DNA from: Fibrobacter sp. UWB4 | Lineage (GTDB): Bacteria; Fibrobacterota; Fibrobacteria; Fibrobacterales; Fibrobacteraceae | Direction of reading: 5' to 3' | DNA: 64,000 nucleotides | Assembly: GCF_002210345.1 (NCBI RefSeq) | Contig: NZ_MWQI01000008.1 | Span: 114,748 to 178,747, forward strand | Part shown: positions 42,326 through 50,491 of the stretch, in pieces | Layout: the number at the start of each line of letters is the position of its first letter | Position numbering within the stretch: the stretch's first letter is position 1 | Notes under the pieces: generated by a model | Seen by the model: only the letters and a program-made list of their open reading frames with translations | Databases searched by the model: none | Told to the model about the DNA's origin: nothing | Position numbers and translations under genes: made by a program

Positions 42326-43893
42326 TACTTTTCCTTAATCCAGATAGCGTTGAGGACGGCAAGGCCCGTCTTTTCCATGCGGGTACGGACAGAATCCGAG
42401 ATGTTCACGAGGAGCGTGTGCAAGAGCTGGAGCGGGATAGCCACGATAAGGCCAGCTTCCGTCGTCACGAGGGCGATGGAAATACCGCCAGCCAAAAGCT
42501 TCGGGTCGCTCGTGCCATGCATGGTGATGACATTGAAAAGTTCAATCATACCCATAACGGTACCCAAGAGACCGAGGAGCGGAGCCGTCGAGGCAAACAC
42601 GGAAATCCAGCTGAGTCCCATTTCGAGCTTGGGCACTTCGCCTGCGAACAGGACTTCGAGAGACTTTTCGGCACTCGCACGGTCCTTGAAATTCTTGCCA
42701 AGCACGGAGCGCAACACCTTGCCCACTTCGCCATGAGCCCTCTGGGATTCAGCAGTTGCAAGACGGAGGTCGCGATTCGCGAGAGCCTTTACCGCATTGC
42801 GAGCACCACGGCCACCAAAGCCGAGGACAAGGAGCCAAACGAGGCGCACGAGGAAAATGATAAGGCCGAGGATAAAGAGCGTTGCGATCGGGTACATCAG
42901 GATGCCGCCGTTATGGAAGAATTCAGCAAAGTCTTCTTTCCACGTGGTTTCCTGATGGTTTGCAAGTTCACTCGAAAGTTCGGTGCTGAGGAGGACATCG
43001 ACCGGCACCATCACGAAAGCAGAATCGTTAGCGCTAGCAAAAGCCTTCGCCACGTCCTTGCGCGTTTCGGGAGAGAGATTTTCTTGCCAGCTATAGACGC
43101 GCTTCTTTTCGCCTGCCACCGGGAGCATCAAAGCCGAGGGGTGGAAACCGTTCACGTCGGTAACCTTCGCCATCTGCATAGCAAAGAGGCCGCCCAAGCG
43201 CATGCGATCGCCTTCGGCAACCGAGCTACCGAACATGAGGTCCGCCTTTTCGGTGCGGACTTCACGCGTAAACTTCATCTCTTTCTTGGCGACTTCGAGC
43301 ATCGAGCGGGCAATGCGGAGCGGGTCATCGCGGTAAAGGCCCATTTCCTTCTTGACCTTGTTCTGCGCTTCGACGCGATCGGCAACCTTGAACGGCACGC
43401 CCTGTTCCTGGAACTTGGCTAGCATTTCCAAGCGTTCCGGACCTGCAGCGAGCGAGAGGTATTCGGCACGGGCCTTTTCGGCCTGGAGCTTGACCTGGGC
43501 CAAGTCTTCACGGGCGACACGCACGTCTTCGAGCAAGCGGGTGCGTTCGGACATCAAGGCGTCTACGCGTTCCTTGCCGAGCTGATACTTTTCATTGAAG
43601 AGTTCACGTTCCTTGTTGAACGTTTCGCGGTCCTTCCAGCGGGCGGCGACAGCCATGTCGCGCTTGCGGCGGGCTTCTTCGAGGTCAGCCTTAGCGCTGT
43701 TGAGTTCGGCGCGTTTCTTGACGGCATCGACGGTTACGTTCTGCTGAGCATGAGAAGAAGGAGCGAGAAGCAAAACTAAGACGAGAGGCGAGAGACGAGA
43801 GACGAGAGATAAACGCCTCAAAAAACCGCTACTAGAAGACACTCTTTCGTCTTTCGTCTGAAGGGGCGAAGCACCGTTCTTTCGTCTAAACAT
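42325..43893 (-). CDS. TtpC-like long ExbB-family protein with periplasmic coiled-coil extension
   Basis: 522 residues. Signal-like start, then a coiled coil (about 55-165, with ARAEYLSLAAGPERLEMLAK), a beta/alpha region, and a C-terminal ExbB channel domain (about 330-522, STAPLLGLLGTVMGMIELFN, LLAGGISIALVTTEAGLIVA). This plan is that of TtpC, needed in Vibrio TonB2 systems. The first 45 residues are read largely from 7-bp repeats (CGAGAGA units at about 43770-43805, TTTCGTC units at about 43842-43890), so the true signal may have been replaced by repeat-encoded sequence. The start codon overlaps the preceding stop (TAATG). Confidence 0.87.
   Translation of the reverse strand: MFRRKNGASPLQTKDERVSSSSGFLRRLSLVSRLSPLVLVLLLAPSSHAQQNVTVDAVKKRAELNSAKADLEEARRKRDMAVAARWKDRETFNKERELFNEKYQLGKERVDALMSERTRLLEDVRVAREDLAQVKLQAEKARAEYLSLAAGPERLEMLAKFQEQGVPFKVADRVEAQNKVKKEMGLYRDDPLRIARSMLEVAKKEMKFTREVRTEKADLMFGSSVAEGDRMRLGGLFAMQMAKVTDVNGFHPSALMLPVAGEKKRVYSWQENLSPETRKDVAKAFASANDSAFVMVPVDVLLSTELSSELANHQETTWKEDFAEFFHNGGILMYPIATLFILGLIIFLVRLVWLLVLGFGGRGARNAVKALANRDLRLATAESQRAHGEVGKVLRSVLGKNFKDRASAEKSLEVLFAGEVPKLEMGLSWISVFASTAPLLGLLGTVMGMIELFNVITMHGTSDPKLLAGGISIALVTTEAGLIVAIPLQLLHTLLVNISDSVRTRMEKTGLAVLNAIWIKEK
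43766..43806. repeat. 7-bp array in the signal region of the TtpC-like gene
   Basis: CGAGAGG, CGAGAGA, CGAGAGA, CGAGAGA with strict period 7, in frame within the coding sequence. Confidence 0.7.
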
Positions 43894-44684
43894 TAGTTAG
43901 CCTCCTTCGGGAAAGATACTGGGATAGTCACAAGTCTTGGAGCGGTCTTGCCTTCGGCGACCTTCATCACGTCCTTGAGGACCGTGCGCATCGTGAGGTC
44001 TTCGGAGACGTTCTTCCAGGAGTAGCCGAGGCCGTTACGAGTGAGGAACAAAACATCGTTACCGTCATTGCTGACAAAAATCGAGGCAACAGCACCGTAG
44101 CGCAAATACGTTCCAGCCACGTTGCGAGCGTCCACCTGCAAGAAGCCCTTCCAAACTTCGGTGGTGTAACCCAGGCGGATGCGGTCGTAAAAGACTTCCA
44201 TCGTGCGGTTCAAAGCATCGTCCGTTTCGATTAGGCCCTTGTGCAACATGCTTGCGATTTCCTGGATATTCTTGACGGCTTCGTCCGTGCGGTACGGGAA
44301 ATCCGATTCAAAGAACGGCACGAGAGAATCGATGACCGTCGCAAGAGAATCAGCGTACTTCGTCTTGCGGTTTTCGAAGTAGCGGATCGAACCGTTCGTC
44401 TTCGCGCGGGCCGCTGAAATTTTCTTGAGTTCGACCTTGAGCGAATCGATTTCGGCTTTCAAGGACTTGTTCTGGGCCGAGAGGTTCTGCACCTTTTTGC
44501 GACCGACTTCAACGAATTCGGCATGGCGCTTCTTTTCGGCTTCGTGCATAGATTTTTCGCGAGCGGTTTCGGCCTCGACCGTCTTGATTTGGCGACGAAC
44601 GCTTTCTACCGTTTCCTGGGCCACGGCAAAAACGCCAGAAAGCCCCAGACACAACAATACTTTAGGAAGGAATGAAAATTTCAT
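43893..44684 (-). CDS. DUF3450-family periplasmic protein
   Basis: 263 residues from MKFSFLPKV (44684); two further Met lie just upstream. Signal peptide ending in FAVAQ, then a coiled coil (about 30-110, KSLKAEIDSLKVELKKISAA) and the DUF3450 C-terminal part with YFENRKTKYADSL, FFESDFPYRTDEAVKNI and DVRNVAGTYLRYG-like DARNVAGTYLRYGAVAS. DUF3450 proteins start TonB2-type operons. It is the first gene of the operon here; the GC-rich 91-nt element lies upstream in the same direction. Confidence 0.87.
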   Translation of the reverse strand: MKFSFLPKVLLCLGLSGVFAVAQETVESVRRQIKTVEAETAREKSMHEAEKKRHAEFVEVGRKKVQNLSAQNKSLKAEIDSLKVELKKISAARAKTNGSIRYFENRKTKYADSLATVIDSLVPFFESDFPYRTDEAVKNIQEIASMLHKGLIETDDALNRTMEVFYDRIRLGYTTEVWKGFLQVDARNVAGTYLRYGAVASIFVSNDGNDVLFLTRNGLGYSWKNVSEDLTMRTVLKDVMKVAEGKTAPRLVTIPVSFPKEAN

Positions 44685-44800
44685 GTGCATAAAATACAAA
44701 GATGTTTGACTAAAAAATTTAGGATTTTGTCAAAAACAACGTAAAATCGAGATTTTTAGCATATAATCAATATTTAAAGCTTTAAAAAGCAACGAAAACT

Positions 44801-44891
44801 TCATGCGGGCGGGGCCCCAGCTCGGAGTTGCGAAGGCCGCACGGGCCCCTCCCTGCACCCTCCCCATCCTTGGCCGACGCTTTATTCTCTC
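44801..44891 (-). repeat. GC-rich 91-nt element, copy 2
   Basis: Reverse complement of the element at 31193-31284, identical except for one A. It lies 117 bases before the DUF3450 start and has the same orientation relative to the downstream gene as copy 1. The surrounding gap (44700-44950) otherwise holds AT-rich sequence only. Confidence 0.85.
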
Positions 44892-44951
44892 AACGACTTC
44901 CTATTATCTTTTTTTGAATAATAATCCCGCTTTCACAGAATAAAAAACTAC

Positions 44952-45920
44952 TTAATCGCCATTCAGCAGTCGTTTCATGTCAGCGGGGTATGCGTGGCTT
45001 TCGAAGGTGCGGGGTTCTTTCCAGTACGGGAGCTGGAGTTCAACCTTGTATGCAAAAAGCATCTGGTTGTGGGCGCCAAGCACCTTGATATCTTCGTCGG
45101 TGAGTTCTCCGCCCTGCGCAAGCTTCTGGTAAAATTCACCATCGCGGTAATACAGGCGGTCCCCCACGATCGGGAAGCCCATCTCGGCAAGATGCGCACG
45201 AATCTGGTGCTTACGCCCCGTGATGAGTTCTGCTTCGACTAGCGAAAGTTCCGGAGCAATTTCCGGGCAATCCAGATGGCGCAAAAGCTTAAAGCGCGTA
45301 AAGCACTCCTTGCCATCTTCGCGGTGGTGCATGCGCAAACGGATCATGTCTTCCGGGTCTTCGCGCAAAGGCATGTGGCATTCCACATCGCCTTCCGGGA
45401 ACTTTCCACGCACGACCGCGAGGTAGAACTTGCGGAGCAAAATGCGGTCGAGATTCTTCTGGAAGCGGGCCGCCGTTTCGCCATACCTTGCAAACAAGAT
45501 AAGTCCGCCCGTATCGCGGTCCAGGCGGTGCATCGGCGTCGCCGTCTCGGAATCAAATTCTCGGCGGATAATCGCCGCAAAAGTGTTGTAGAAAATGCGG
45601 CCCGTATGGTGCACAGGTACGCCTGCCGGCTTTGCGACTAGAATAAATTCATCGTCTTCAAAGACCGTTTCAAAATCGGTCGGCACTTCAGGTTCGCTGT
45701 AGTTTTCGACATGGTAAACGACCTTGTCGCCACGATGCGCGACAGTCTCCACATTGGCCGTAGCCCCGTTAATCGTCACAAGCCCGCGCGTCAGGCGGTC
45801 CACCCAGTCTTCTCGGCTGTGGTACGTGAAGCGGTCACAGAGGGAATCGAGCAAAAGGCGACCTTCGTATTCCGGTCGCACCTCGCTTTCAAAGAACATA
45901 TCTGACGGAGCCTTGCCCAT
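44952..45920 (-). CDS. RluA-family pseudouridine synthase
   Basis: 322 residues from the ATG at 45920, preceded by AGGGAA. An S4-like N-terminal part (SREDWVDRLTRGLVTING) precedes the catalytic domain with HRLDRDTGGL (catalytic Asp), VAKPAGVPVHHTGR and LITGRKHQIRAHLAEMGFPI (quoted as TGRKHQIRAHLAEMG). It converts U to pseudouridine in rRNA or tRNA in the cytoplasm; the exact site is unclear. nadD follows upstream with a 1-base gap, forming a two-gene unit. Confidence 0.88.
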   Translation of the reverse strand: MGKAPSDMFFESEVRPEYEGRLLLDSLCDRFTYHSREDWVDRLTRGLVTINGATANVETVAHRGDKVVYHVENYSEPEVPTDFETVFEDDEFILVAKPAGVPVHHTGRIFYNTFAAIIRREFDSETATPMHRLDRDTGGLILFARYGETAARFQKNLDRILLRKFYLAVVRGKFPEGDVECHMPLREDPEDMIRLRMHHREDGKECFTRFKLLRHLDCPEIAPELSLVEAELITGRKHQIRAHLAEMGFPIVGDRLYYRDGEFYQKLAQGGELTDEDIKVLGAHNQMLFAYKVELQLPYWKEPRTFESHAYPADMKRLLNGD

Positions 45921-45921
45921 T

Positions 45922-46551
45922 TTATTCCCTGTACAAATCGTGCTTGATGATGTAATCGTAAACGGACTGTTCCAGCCCCTGCGGACACACACTGCGGTTC
46001 AGCAAAAGCGACCTGCGAATGGCAGTGCTAGAATAAACGCCGTTAAATCCCTGCTCCGGCCCAAGCCAGTAAAGCGGTGCATAACCGTTTCGCTTATGCT
46101 GTTCCATATCCGGCTGCGGGTAGCCGTTGCGGGCAAAGACAATCAGTTCGATATCGCGGAGCAGCAAATGGCCGTTGTAGTTCGTGCCGTAAAAGTTCAA
46201 GGGGTCGCGCCAATGCGGGATGCCTTCGTAGGTATCGGCACCCGTGAGCAAGCGGAAATTGATATCCGGGAATTTTTCCTTGAGGCTCATCAAGAACACG
46301 TACGAACCGCGGTAATCGCCCTGTTCAATTTCCAAGTCCGAAAGGAACAAGCGCTTGTCGCCCGAGAATGCAAGTTCGAGCATCGCAAAGCGGTCTTCTG
46401 GCGAAGCGTTCAGCTGCTTGTCCCAGCGGTCAGGACTCGGCATAAACCAGACTTCATCACAGAAACCACGGTCCAAACAAGTTCTCGCCACACGCATGTG
46501 GTCTTTATGGACCGGATCAAACGCACCACCCAAAACAGCAACATTCTTCAT
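45922..46551 (-). CDS. nadD: Nicotinate-nucleotide adenylyltransferase
   Basis: 209 residues from the ATG at 46551. GGAFDPVHKDHM is the nucleotidyltransferase (HxGH-like) motif, and GVYSSTAIRRSL the C-terminal SxTxxR motif. It makes deamido-NAD from nicotinate mononucleotide and ATP. An upstream Met at 46569 is possible but less likely. Family members are about 190-215 residues. Confidence 0.9.
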   Translation of the reverse strand: MKNVAVLGGAFDPVHKDHMRVARTCLDRGFCDEVWFMPSPDRWDKQLNASPEDRFAMLELAFSGDKRLFLSDLEIEQGDYRGSYVFLMSLKEKFPDINFRLLTGADTYEGIPHWRDPLNFYGTNYNGHLLLRDIELIVFARNGYPQPDMEQHKRNGYAPLYWLGPEQGFNGVYSSTAIRRSLLLNRSVCPQGLEQSVYDYIIKHDLYRE

Positions 46552-46576
46552 TACGCAACTCACAAGCAATTACAGA

Positions 46577-47203
46577 TTAATAGACGAACACGGAGAATCC
46601 AAGATTCATCTGCCAGCGCCCGCCCGAAACATCCTTATCAAGGAACGGATCATAATGTTCAAGCACCCAGTGATAACCGATATCGAGCGTCAAGAAGGTC
46701 CTTGAAAAAACAACCCAGAAAGTACCAAAGCCGGCACTCCATTCATTCCAGGCAATATCGCCATTTTCGCTCAAAGCGCTCACTCTGGAATACGACCCCG
46801 TCAAATAAAATTCGCTCAAAAGATGTGCGCCGATATCGACACTAAAGTCAGAAGTTTTCACTTCGTTTTTATTGTCATCACTATCCTTTTCTTCGTAGCT
46901 CGAAAATCCATAACCCAAGCGTACAAAGGCAAGTCCCGGCATCCAGGCCCCGATCATCGGCTTGATCTGGCAAACGCCAACACCGTGACCATCACCAACT
47001 CCAGCCCCGGAGCCGATCCCCAAAGAACCGCCCAAAAAGAGCGGCCATTGCATACTCGGCCCTGTTCCAGCAGAGCTTTGCCCTAGCGGATTGGAAATCG
47101 TAGGCGTATTCGCAGCCGGGACTCTTTGAGCAAAAGAGGCCGTCACGCTCAACAGCACGACCACAGCGACAAGCAGGAAACGATTCAAAAAAATATTCTT
47201 CAT
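46577..47203 (-). CDS. Secreted outer-membrane beta-barrel-like protein
   Basis: 208 residues. Signal peptide ending SVTASFAQ (about 25), a Gly-rich segment (GGSLGIGSGAGVGDGHGVG), then amphipathic strands (FVRLGYGFSSYEEKD, SEFYLTGSYSRVSAL, FVVFSRTFLTLDIGYHW-like) and a C-terminal strand ending in Phe-Val-Tyr, compatible with insertion by the BAM machinery. Function unknown. It lies 1 base after the end of the next upstream gene. Confidence 0.65.
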   Translation of the reverse strand: MKNIFLNRFLLVAVVVLLSVTASFAQRVPAANTPTISNPLGQSSAGTGPSMQWPLFLGGSLGIGSGAGVGDGHGVGVCQIKPMIGAWMPGLAFVRLGYGFSSYEEKDSDDNKNEVKTSDFSVDIGAHLLSEFYLTGSYSRVSALSENGDIAWNEWSAGFGTFWVVFSRTFLTLDIGYHWVLEHYDPFLDKDVSGGRWQMNLGFSVFVY

Positions 47204-47204
47204 A

Positions 47205-47615
47205 TTAGAAAACCAGGATCAAGGCAAAAGCAACACCCATAACCGCATTAAAAAGAGCATCGTATTTTGAAATCAGATAGTTCCTTTTAGAAAGCGACCT
47301 GTCGTGCAAAAGCTCAATCAACATTTTATCGGAAAGAAACAAAGTCAAGAGCAACTTGATCACGAGCAAGGCCACAAGCCAAACCACAATATCCGAAAGA
47401 TAGATCAGAACGGAATAGCCAATAGACAGCACACTGGACAATAGAAGATTGGACCTTCTCAAATCAGCGTCTGTTGCAGCATTGTCCTTAGCCAGCCTCA
47501 AAAACTCGCCCGCTTTTTCGGAGACCGTTTTAAAGCTTGCACAAAATTCGGAAATGTTATAGCCCATCATGACAATCGATGCGATGAGCGCAATTTTCAC
47601 AACGTAATCAGACAT
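47205..47615 (-). CDS. Small multi-helix membrane protein
   Basis: 136 residues with about four hydrophobic segments (5-22, 58-75, 77-97, 120-136). The cytoplasmic part contains SKRNYLISKYDALFNAV. It is 4 bases from rsgA and 1 base from the downstream barrel gene, so all three may be co-transcribed. Unrecognised. Confidence 0.6.
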   Translation of the reverse strand: MSDYVVKIALIASIVMMGYNISEFCASFKTVSEKAGEFLRLAKDNAATDADLRRSNLLLSSVLSIGYSVLIYLSDIVVWLVALLVIKLLLTLFLSDKMLIELLHDRSLSKRNYLISKYDALFNAVMGVAFALILVF

Positions 47616-47619
47616 AAAT

Positions 47620-48882
47620 TTACTTTCCTGAATTCAAAATTCGCACATAACTAGCATAGCGCGCTTCAGATATTTTTCCCGATTCAACAGCGGCGCGCAC
47701 GGCGCAACCCGGCTCCTTGAGGTGCTTGCAGTTGCTAAACTTGCACGTAAAATGGTCATCTTCAAAAAATCCCGGGAAAATCTTGGCGAGCGTTTCGGGT
47801 TCCATGTCCATAAGGCCGATGCTACGGATCCCCGGCGTGTCGATCACATAGCCACCACCCGGAAAATCGAACAAGCTCGAAGAAGTCGTCGTATGGCGGC
47901 CCTTGCCATCGCGTTCGCGGACATCTCCCGTACGCAGTTCAGCATGGGGCACAAGCTCATTGATAAGCGTTGACTTTCCGACGCCGCTCATGCCGCTAAA
48001 GACAGAAGACTTTCCGACGAGTTCATTGCGCAAGACCTCGAGACCATCCCCACTTTTAACGCTCACGGGAATCACCTTGTCCACGATTTTCATGAAGTCG
48101 CGGATATCGCTCGAAAGATCGGCTTCGCCGTTCGGCAGCAAGTCCATCTTGGTGAGCACGAGCACAAACGGCAAGTCGTTCAAGTTTGCAGCAAGCAAAA
48201 AGCGGTCCATGAATCCGTAGTTGAATTCCGGCTGCGTCACGCTCGCGACAATCACGACCTGGTCGATGTTTGCGGCAAGCGTCTGCTGCTTGTAGAAGCT
48301 GTCACGCGGGCCCGGGCGCTTGAGTTCGCTCTTTCGCGGGAGCACACGCACAACGCAATACTTCTGCGAACCGACACCGTCGCCTTCGTCATCGCCATCG
48401 TTCACTAGCCCGAGCAAAACGCGGTCGCCCACGGCCGGGAATTCCCCGAGTGTTTTGGACGTCGTCGCACGGTACATGGCTGTAACAGTAGACGGTAGGA
48501 AGTCGGAAGTAGGAAGGTTGTCATGCCCGCCTTGAGCTCTTTGATCACTTAGTGCTTTAGCACTTATGTGAGCATGATCCGCGTATGGGGAGGGCACCTC
48601 CTTCTCGTCTAATCTCACTTCGCAGGTGCGGCGGTGGACTTCGAGCACAAGCCCTTCCACGCAATTTTCTTCGCCGATGTTTTCGACCGGATTCTTGATG
48701 CGCTTGATTTTTGCCTTTTTAAATTCGCGGCTGAAACGTTCCTTGATTGGGCGTTCATCAACGACTCCCGATTCCAATTCACGCATCACGTCGATACGGC
48801 GGCTTCTGTGTTCGCGCCTTGACGTGCGGACACTCTTCAATGGAGCTTCATTTTCGTCGGAATCAAAATCGTTATTTCGCAT
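47620..48882 (-). CDS. rsgA: Ribosome small-subunit-dependent GTPase A with repeat-derived insertion
   Basis: 420 residues; typical RsgA is about 300-350. It has an N-terminal basic extension, an OB fold (VEGLVLEVHRRTCEVRLDEK), a circularly permuted GTPase with NKMDLL-like TKMDLLPNGEADL (G4) and SGMSGVGKSTLIN (G1), TPGIRSIGL (G3), and the zinc motif CKFSNCKHLKEPGC. It helps 30S maturation. Residues about 96-134 (SPYADHAHISAKALSDQRAQ, then NLPTSDFLPSTV) are an insertion within the OB fold; the DNA is a palindromic repeat joined to a GTAGGAA-type 7-bp array (48484-48600). Confidence 0.9.
   Translation of the reverse strand: MRNNDFDSDENEAPLKSVRTSRREHRSRRIDVMRELESGVVDERPIKERFSREFKKAKIKRIKNPVENIGEENCVEGLVLEVHRRTCEVRLDEKEVPSPYADHAHISAKALSDQRAQGGHDNLPTSDFLPSTVTAMYRATTSKTLGEFPAVGDRVLLGLVNDGDDEGDGVGSQKYCVVRVLPRKSELKRPGPRDSFYKQQTLAANIDQVVIVASVTQPEFNYGFMDRFLLAANLNDLPFVLVLTKMDLLPNGEADLSSDIRDFMKIVDKVIPVSVKSGDGLEVLRNELVGKSSVFSGMSGVGKSTLINELVPHAELRTGDVRERDGKGRHTTTSSSLFDFPGGGYVIDTPGIRSIGLMDMEPETLAKIFPGFFEDDHFTCKFSNCKHLKEPGCAVRAAVESGKISEARYASYVRILNSGK
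48484..48600. repeat. 7-bp array plus palindromic segment inside rsgA
   Basis: GTAGACG, GTAGGAA, GTCGGAA, GTAGGAA (about 48487-48514), then sequence with an AGTGC-TTTA-GCACT hairpin (48560-48573). The whole block is in frame. Confidence 0.75.
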
Positions 48883-49159
48883 CTTTCTTCAATTTAGAAA
48901 GTTTTTCGACTTCGAGTTCCCGCGCTTCTTCCAATTCCTCTTCAGTCACAGGGCGGCCACGGCGAATCGATTCCATCAAGAAATGAATCGCCTTCAGGCG
49001 GCCATTGCACTTTTCGATGCAATTGTCGTAAAAACCTTTCGTTTTCCAGTCACTTTCGGGAATATGTTCCGAGGCGTACAGAAAATGTTCGACGCAAATA
49101 GAAAGCTGTTCCGCTTCCTTCCTCAAATCTTCCAGATTACTCTTCGTAAAAAAAGGCAT
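48872..49159 (-). CDS. Small helical protein upstream of rsgA
   Basis: 95 residues from MPFFTKSNLEDLRKEAEQLS (49159). Predicted helical, with CVEHFLYASEHIPESDWK, an RRGRPVTEEELEEARELEVE C-terminal part and a Lys-rich end. Its 3' end overlaps the rsgA start by 11 bases. The longer frame to 49258 reads through a 7-bp repeat and is rejected. No family recognised. Confidence 0.65.
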   Translation of the reverse strand: MPFFTKSNLEDLRKEAEQLSICVEHFLYASEHIPESDWKTKGFYDNCIEKCNGRLKAIHFLMESIRRGRPVTEEELEEARELEVEKLSKLKKDAK

Positions 49160-49179
49160 AGTATAAAGATAGAAATTAG

Positions 49180-49211
49180 TAGACGGTAGGAAGTTGGAAG
49201 TAGGAAGAAGA
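49180..49211. repeat. 7-bp repeat array
   Basis: GTAGACG, GTAGGAA, GTTGGAA, GTAGGAA with period 7, directly upstream of the small gene before rsgA. Confidence 0.7.
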
Positions 49212-49338
49212 AAGATATTGGCAAGGTATGGAACCAACAGATGTACTTTTCCGCACATTTAAGGACATTTTAAAGACAAGACTCTTTTCGCAAACGCATT
49301 ATTTGTCTATTATTCAGTCGTAATCGAAGGGAAAATCA

Positions 49339-50307
49339 ATGATTTCCACATTCAGCATGCTCGTTAAAATGACCCGTCCGGTAAACATCGTGATTGCAGC
49401 AATCACGCTTGTTGTAGGCTACATGCTTTTACAGCATTACCCTGCCGTTCCAGTTTTGATTTTGCAGATGCTCGGGTTTGCAACAGCTATTGGCTTTGCC
49501 AACATCCAAAACGACATCCTTGATTTCGAAAGCGACAAGCTGAACCGTCCAGAACGCCCTCTCGTAACAGGCAAGGTCTCCGTAAAGACCGCTCGTAGAG
49601 CTTGCTACGCTCTCGCCGTCATCATGCTCCTCTGCGGAATTGGCGACAGCATCTTTCAGAACATACAGTTCATCGAAATCGTCAAAGACCCAGCACTCGC
49701 GCAGGAATTCGGATGGATGGGTACAGTCATCCTGTCGTTCCCGGTGTGGTTTTTCGCATTACTCGGCGCACTCCTCATCGCCTACAACCGCAAGCTCAAA
49801 CGCTCCCCCATATTCAAGAACATAACCGTAGCATTCCTTTGCACAACGCCCCTGCTTTACGCCGTGCAGCACTTCTTCAATTTTTCACTGACCGCAAACC
49901 CAGAAGAATACATGTGGGCCATCATCCCCGCCATTCCGTTTGCATTCCTGCTGACCACAGCACGGGAAATTTACAAGGATCTCGAAGACACGACTGGAGA
50001 CCTCAAAGCAGGCATCATGACGTTCCCGCTCGTCGCCGGAGACAATGTCGCCAGACGGCTTGCCGCAAACATCATCATATTCACGTGGATATCGCTCCCG
50101 GTTCCCGTGTTCTTCCTGGACAAGCTCTTTGGGCACAATTATCCGCCGGTTTTCCTTGCCATAACGCTGGTGACACTAACCCCATGCTTTGTCGTCGCCA
50201 TCTTGAGCGCCCACCGCAAGAATTACCGTCGGGCACAATCCGTTACAAAGATTGCAATGTTCCTCGGGCTTTTGGCACTGATGATTTGCATTCTGCTTCC
50301 ATCCTAG
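49339..50307 (+). CDS. UbiA-family prenyltransferase
   Basis: 322 residues, about eight membrane helices. The first Asp-rich motif is in NDILDFESDKLNRPERPL and the second in AREIYKDLEDTTGDLKAG; both bind the prenyl diphosphate through magnesium. The NRPxRP form and the length are like geranylgeranylglyceryl-phosphate or chlorophyll/heme-type transferases of the family, so the acceptor is uncertain (quinone ring, glycerophosphate or other). It stands alone, reading towards purF, with a hairpin at its end. Confidence 0.85.
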   Translation: MISTFSMLVKMTRPVNIVIAAITLVVGYMLLQHYPAVPVLILQMLGFATAIGFANIQNDILDFESDKLNRPERPLVTGKVSVKTARRACYALAVIMLLCGIGDSIFQNIQFIEIVKDPALAQEFGWMGTVILSFPVWFFALLGALLIAYNRKLKRSPIFKNITVAFLCTTPLLYAVQHFFNFSLTANPEEYMWAIIPAIPFAFLLTTAREIYKDLEDTTGDLKAGIMTFPLVAGDNVARRLAANIIIFTWISLPVPVFFLDKLFGHNYPPVFLAITLVTLTPCFVVAILSAHRKNYRRAQSVTKIAMFLGLLALMICILLPS

Positions 50308-50336
50308 ATTTACATTTTATGTAAATCTTTACATTT
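50306..50336 (+). terminator. Terminator after the UbiA-family gene
   Basis: AGATTTACAT (50306-50315), loop TTT, ATGTAAATCT (50319-50328), then TTACATTTTT. The stem overlaps the stop codon. Confidence 0.6.
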
Positions 50337-50387
50337 TTAGTTTTACAATTCCTGTAATACACCTGGCAAAAACCGCAATTTTCGCCA

Positions 50388-50403
50388 TTGGCACATATTT
50401 TGC
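50388..50403 (+). promoter_or_regulatory. purF: sigma54-like promoter before purF
   Basis: TTGGCACATATTTTGC has GG (50390-50391) and GC (50402-50403) 10 bases apart, as required for sigma54. It is followed by a leader of about 75 bases. Confidence 0.4.
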
Positions 50404-50411
50404 TAATCCGC

Positions 50412-50485
50412 GGCGTCCGCTTCCCGGCTTGCACCCGTTTCGGTGAGCTAAGGCCCTCGAGGCAAGGGAGGCTCCACTTCAAAGA
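50412..50485 (+). promoter_or_regulatory. purF: Structured purF leader
   Basis: GCTTGCACC and GGTGAGC pair around CGTTTC (about 50434-50456), and GGCCCTCGAGGC with GGGAGGC give further pairing close to the start. It could be a regulatory leader; it does not match a known purine or PRPP riboswitch core that I can recognise. Confidence 0.35.
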
Positions 50486-50491
50486 GGCGTT

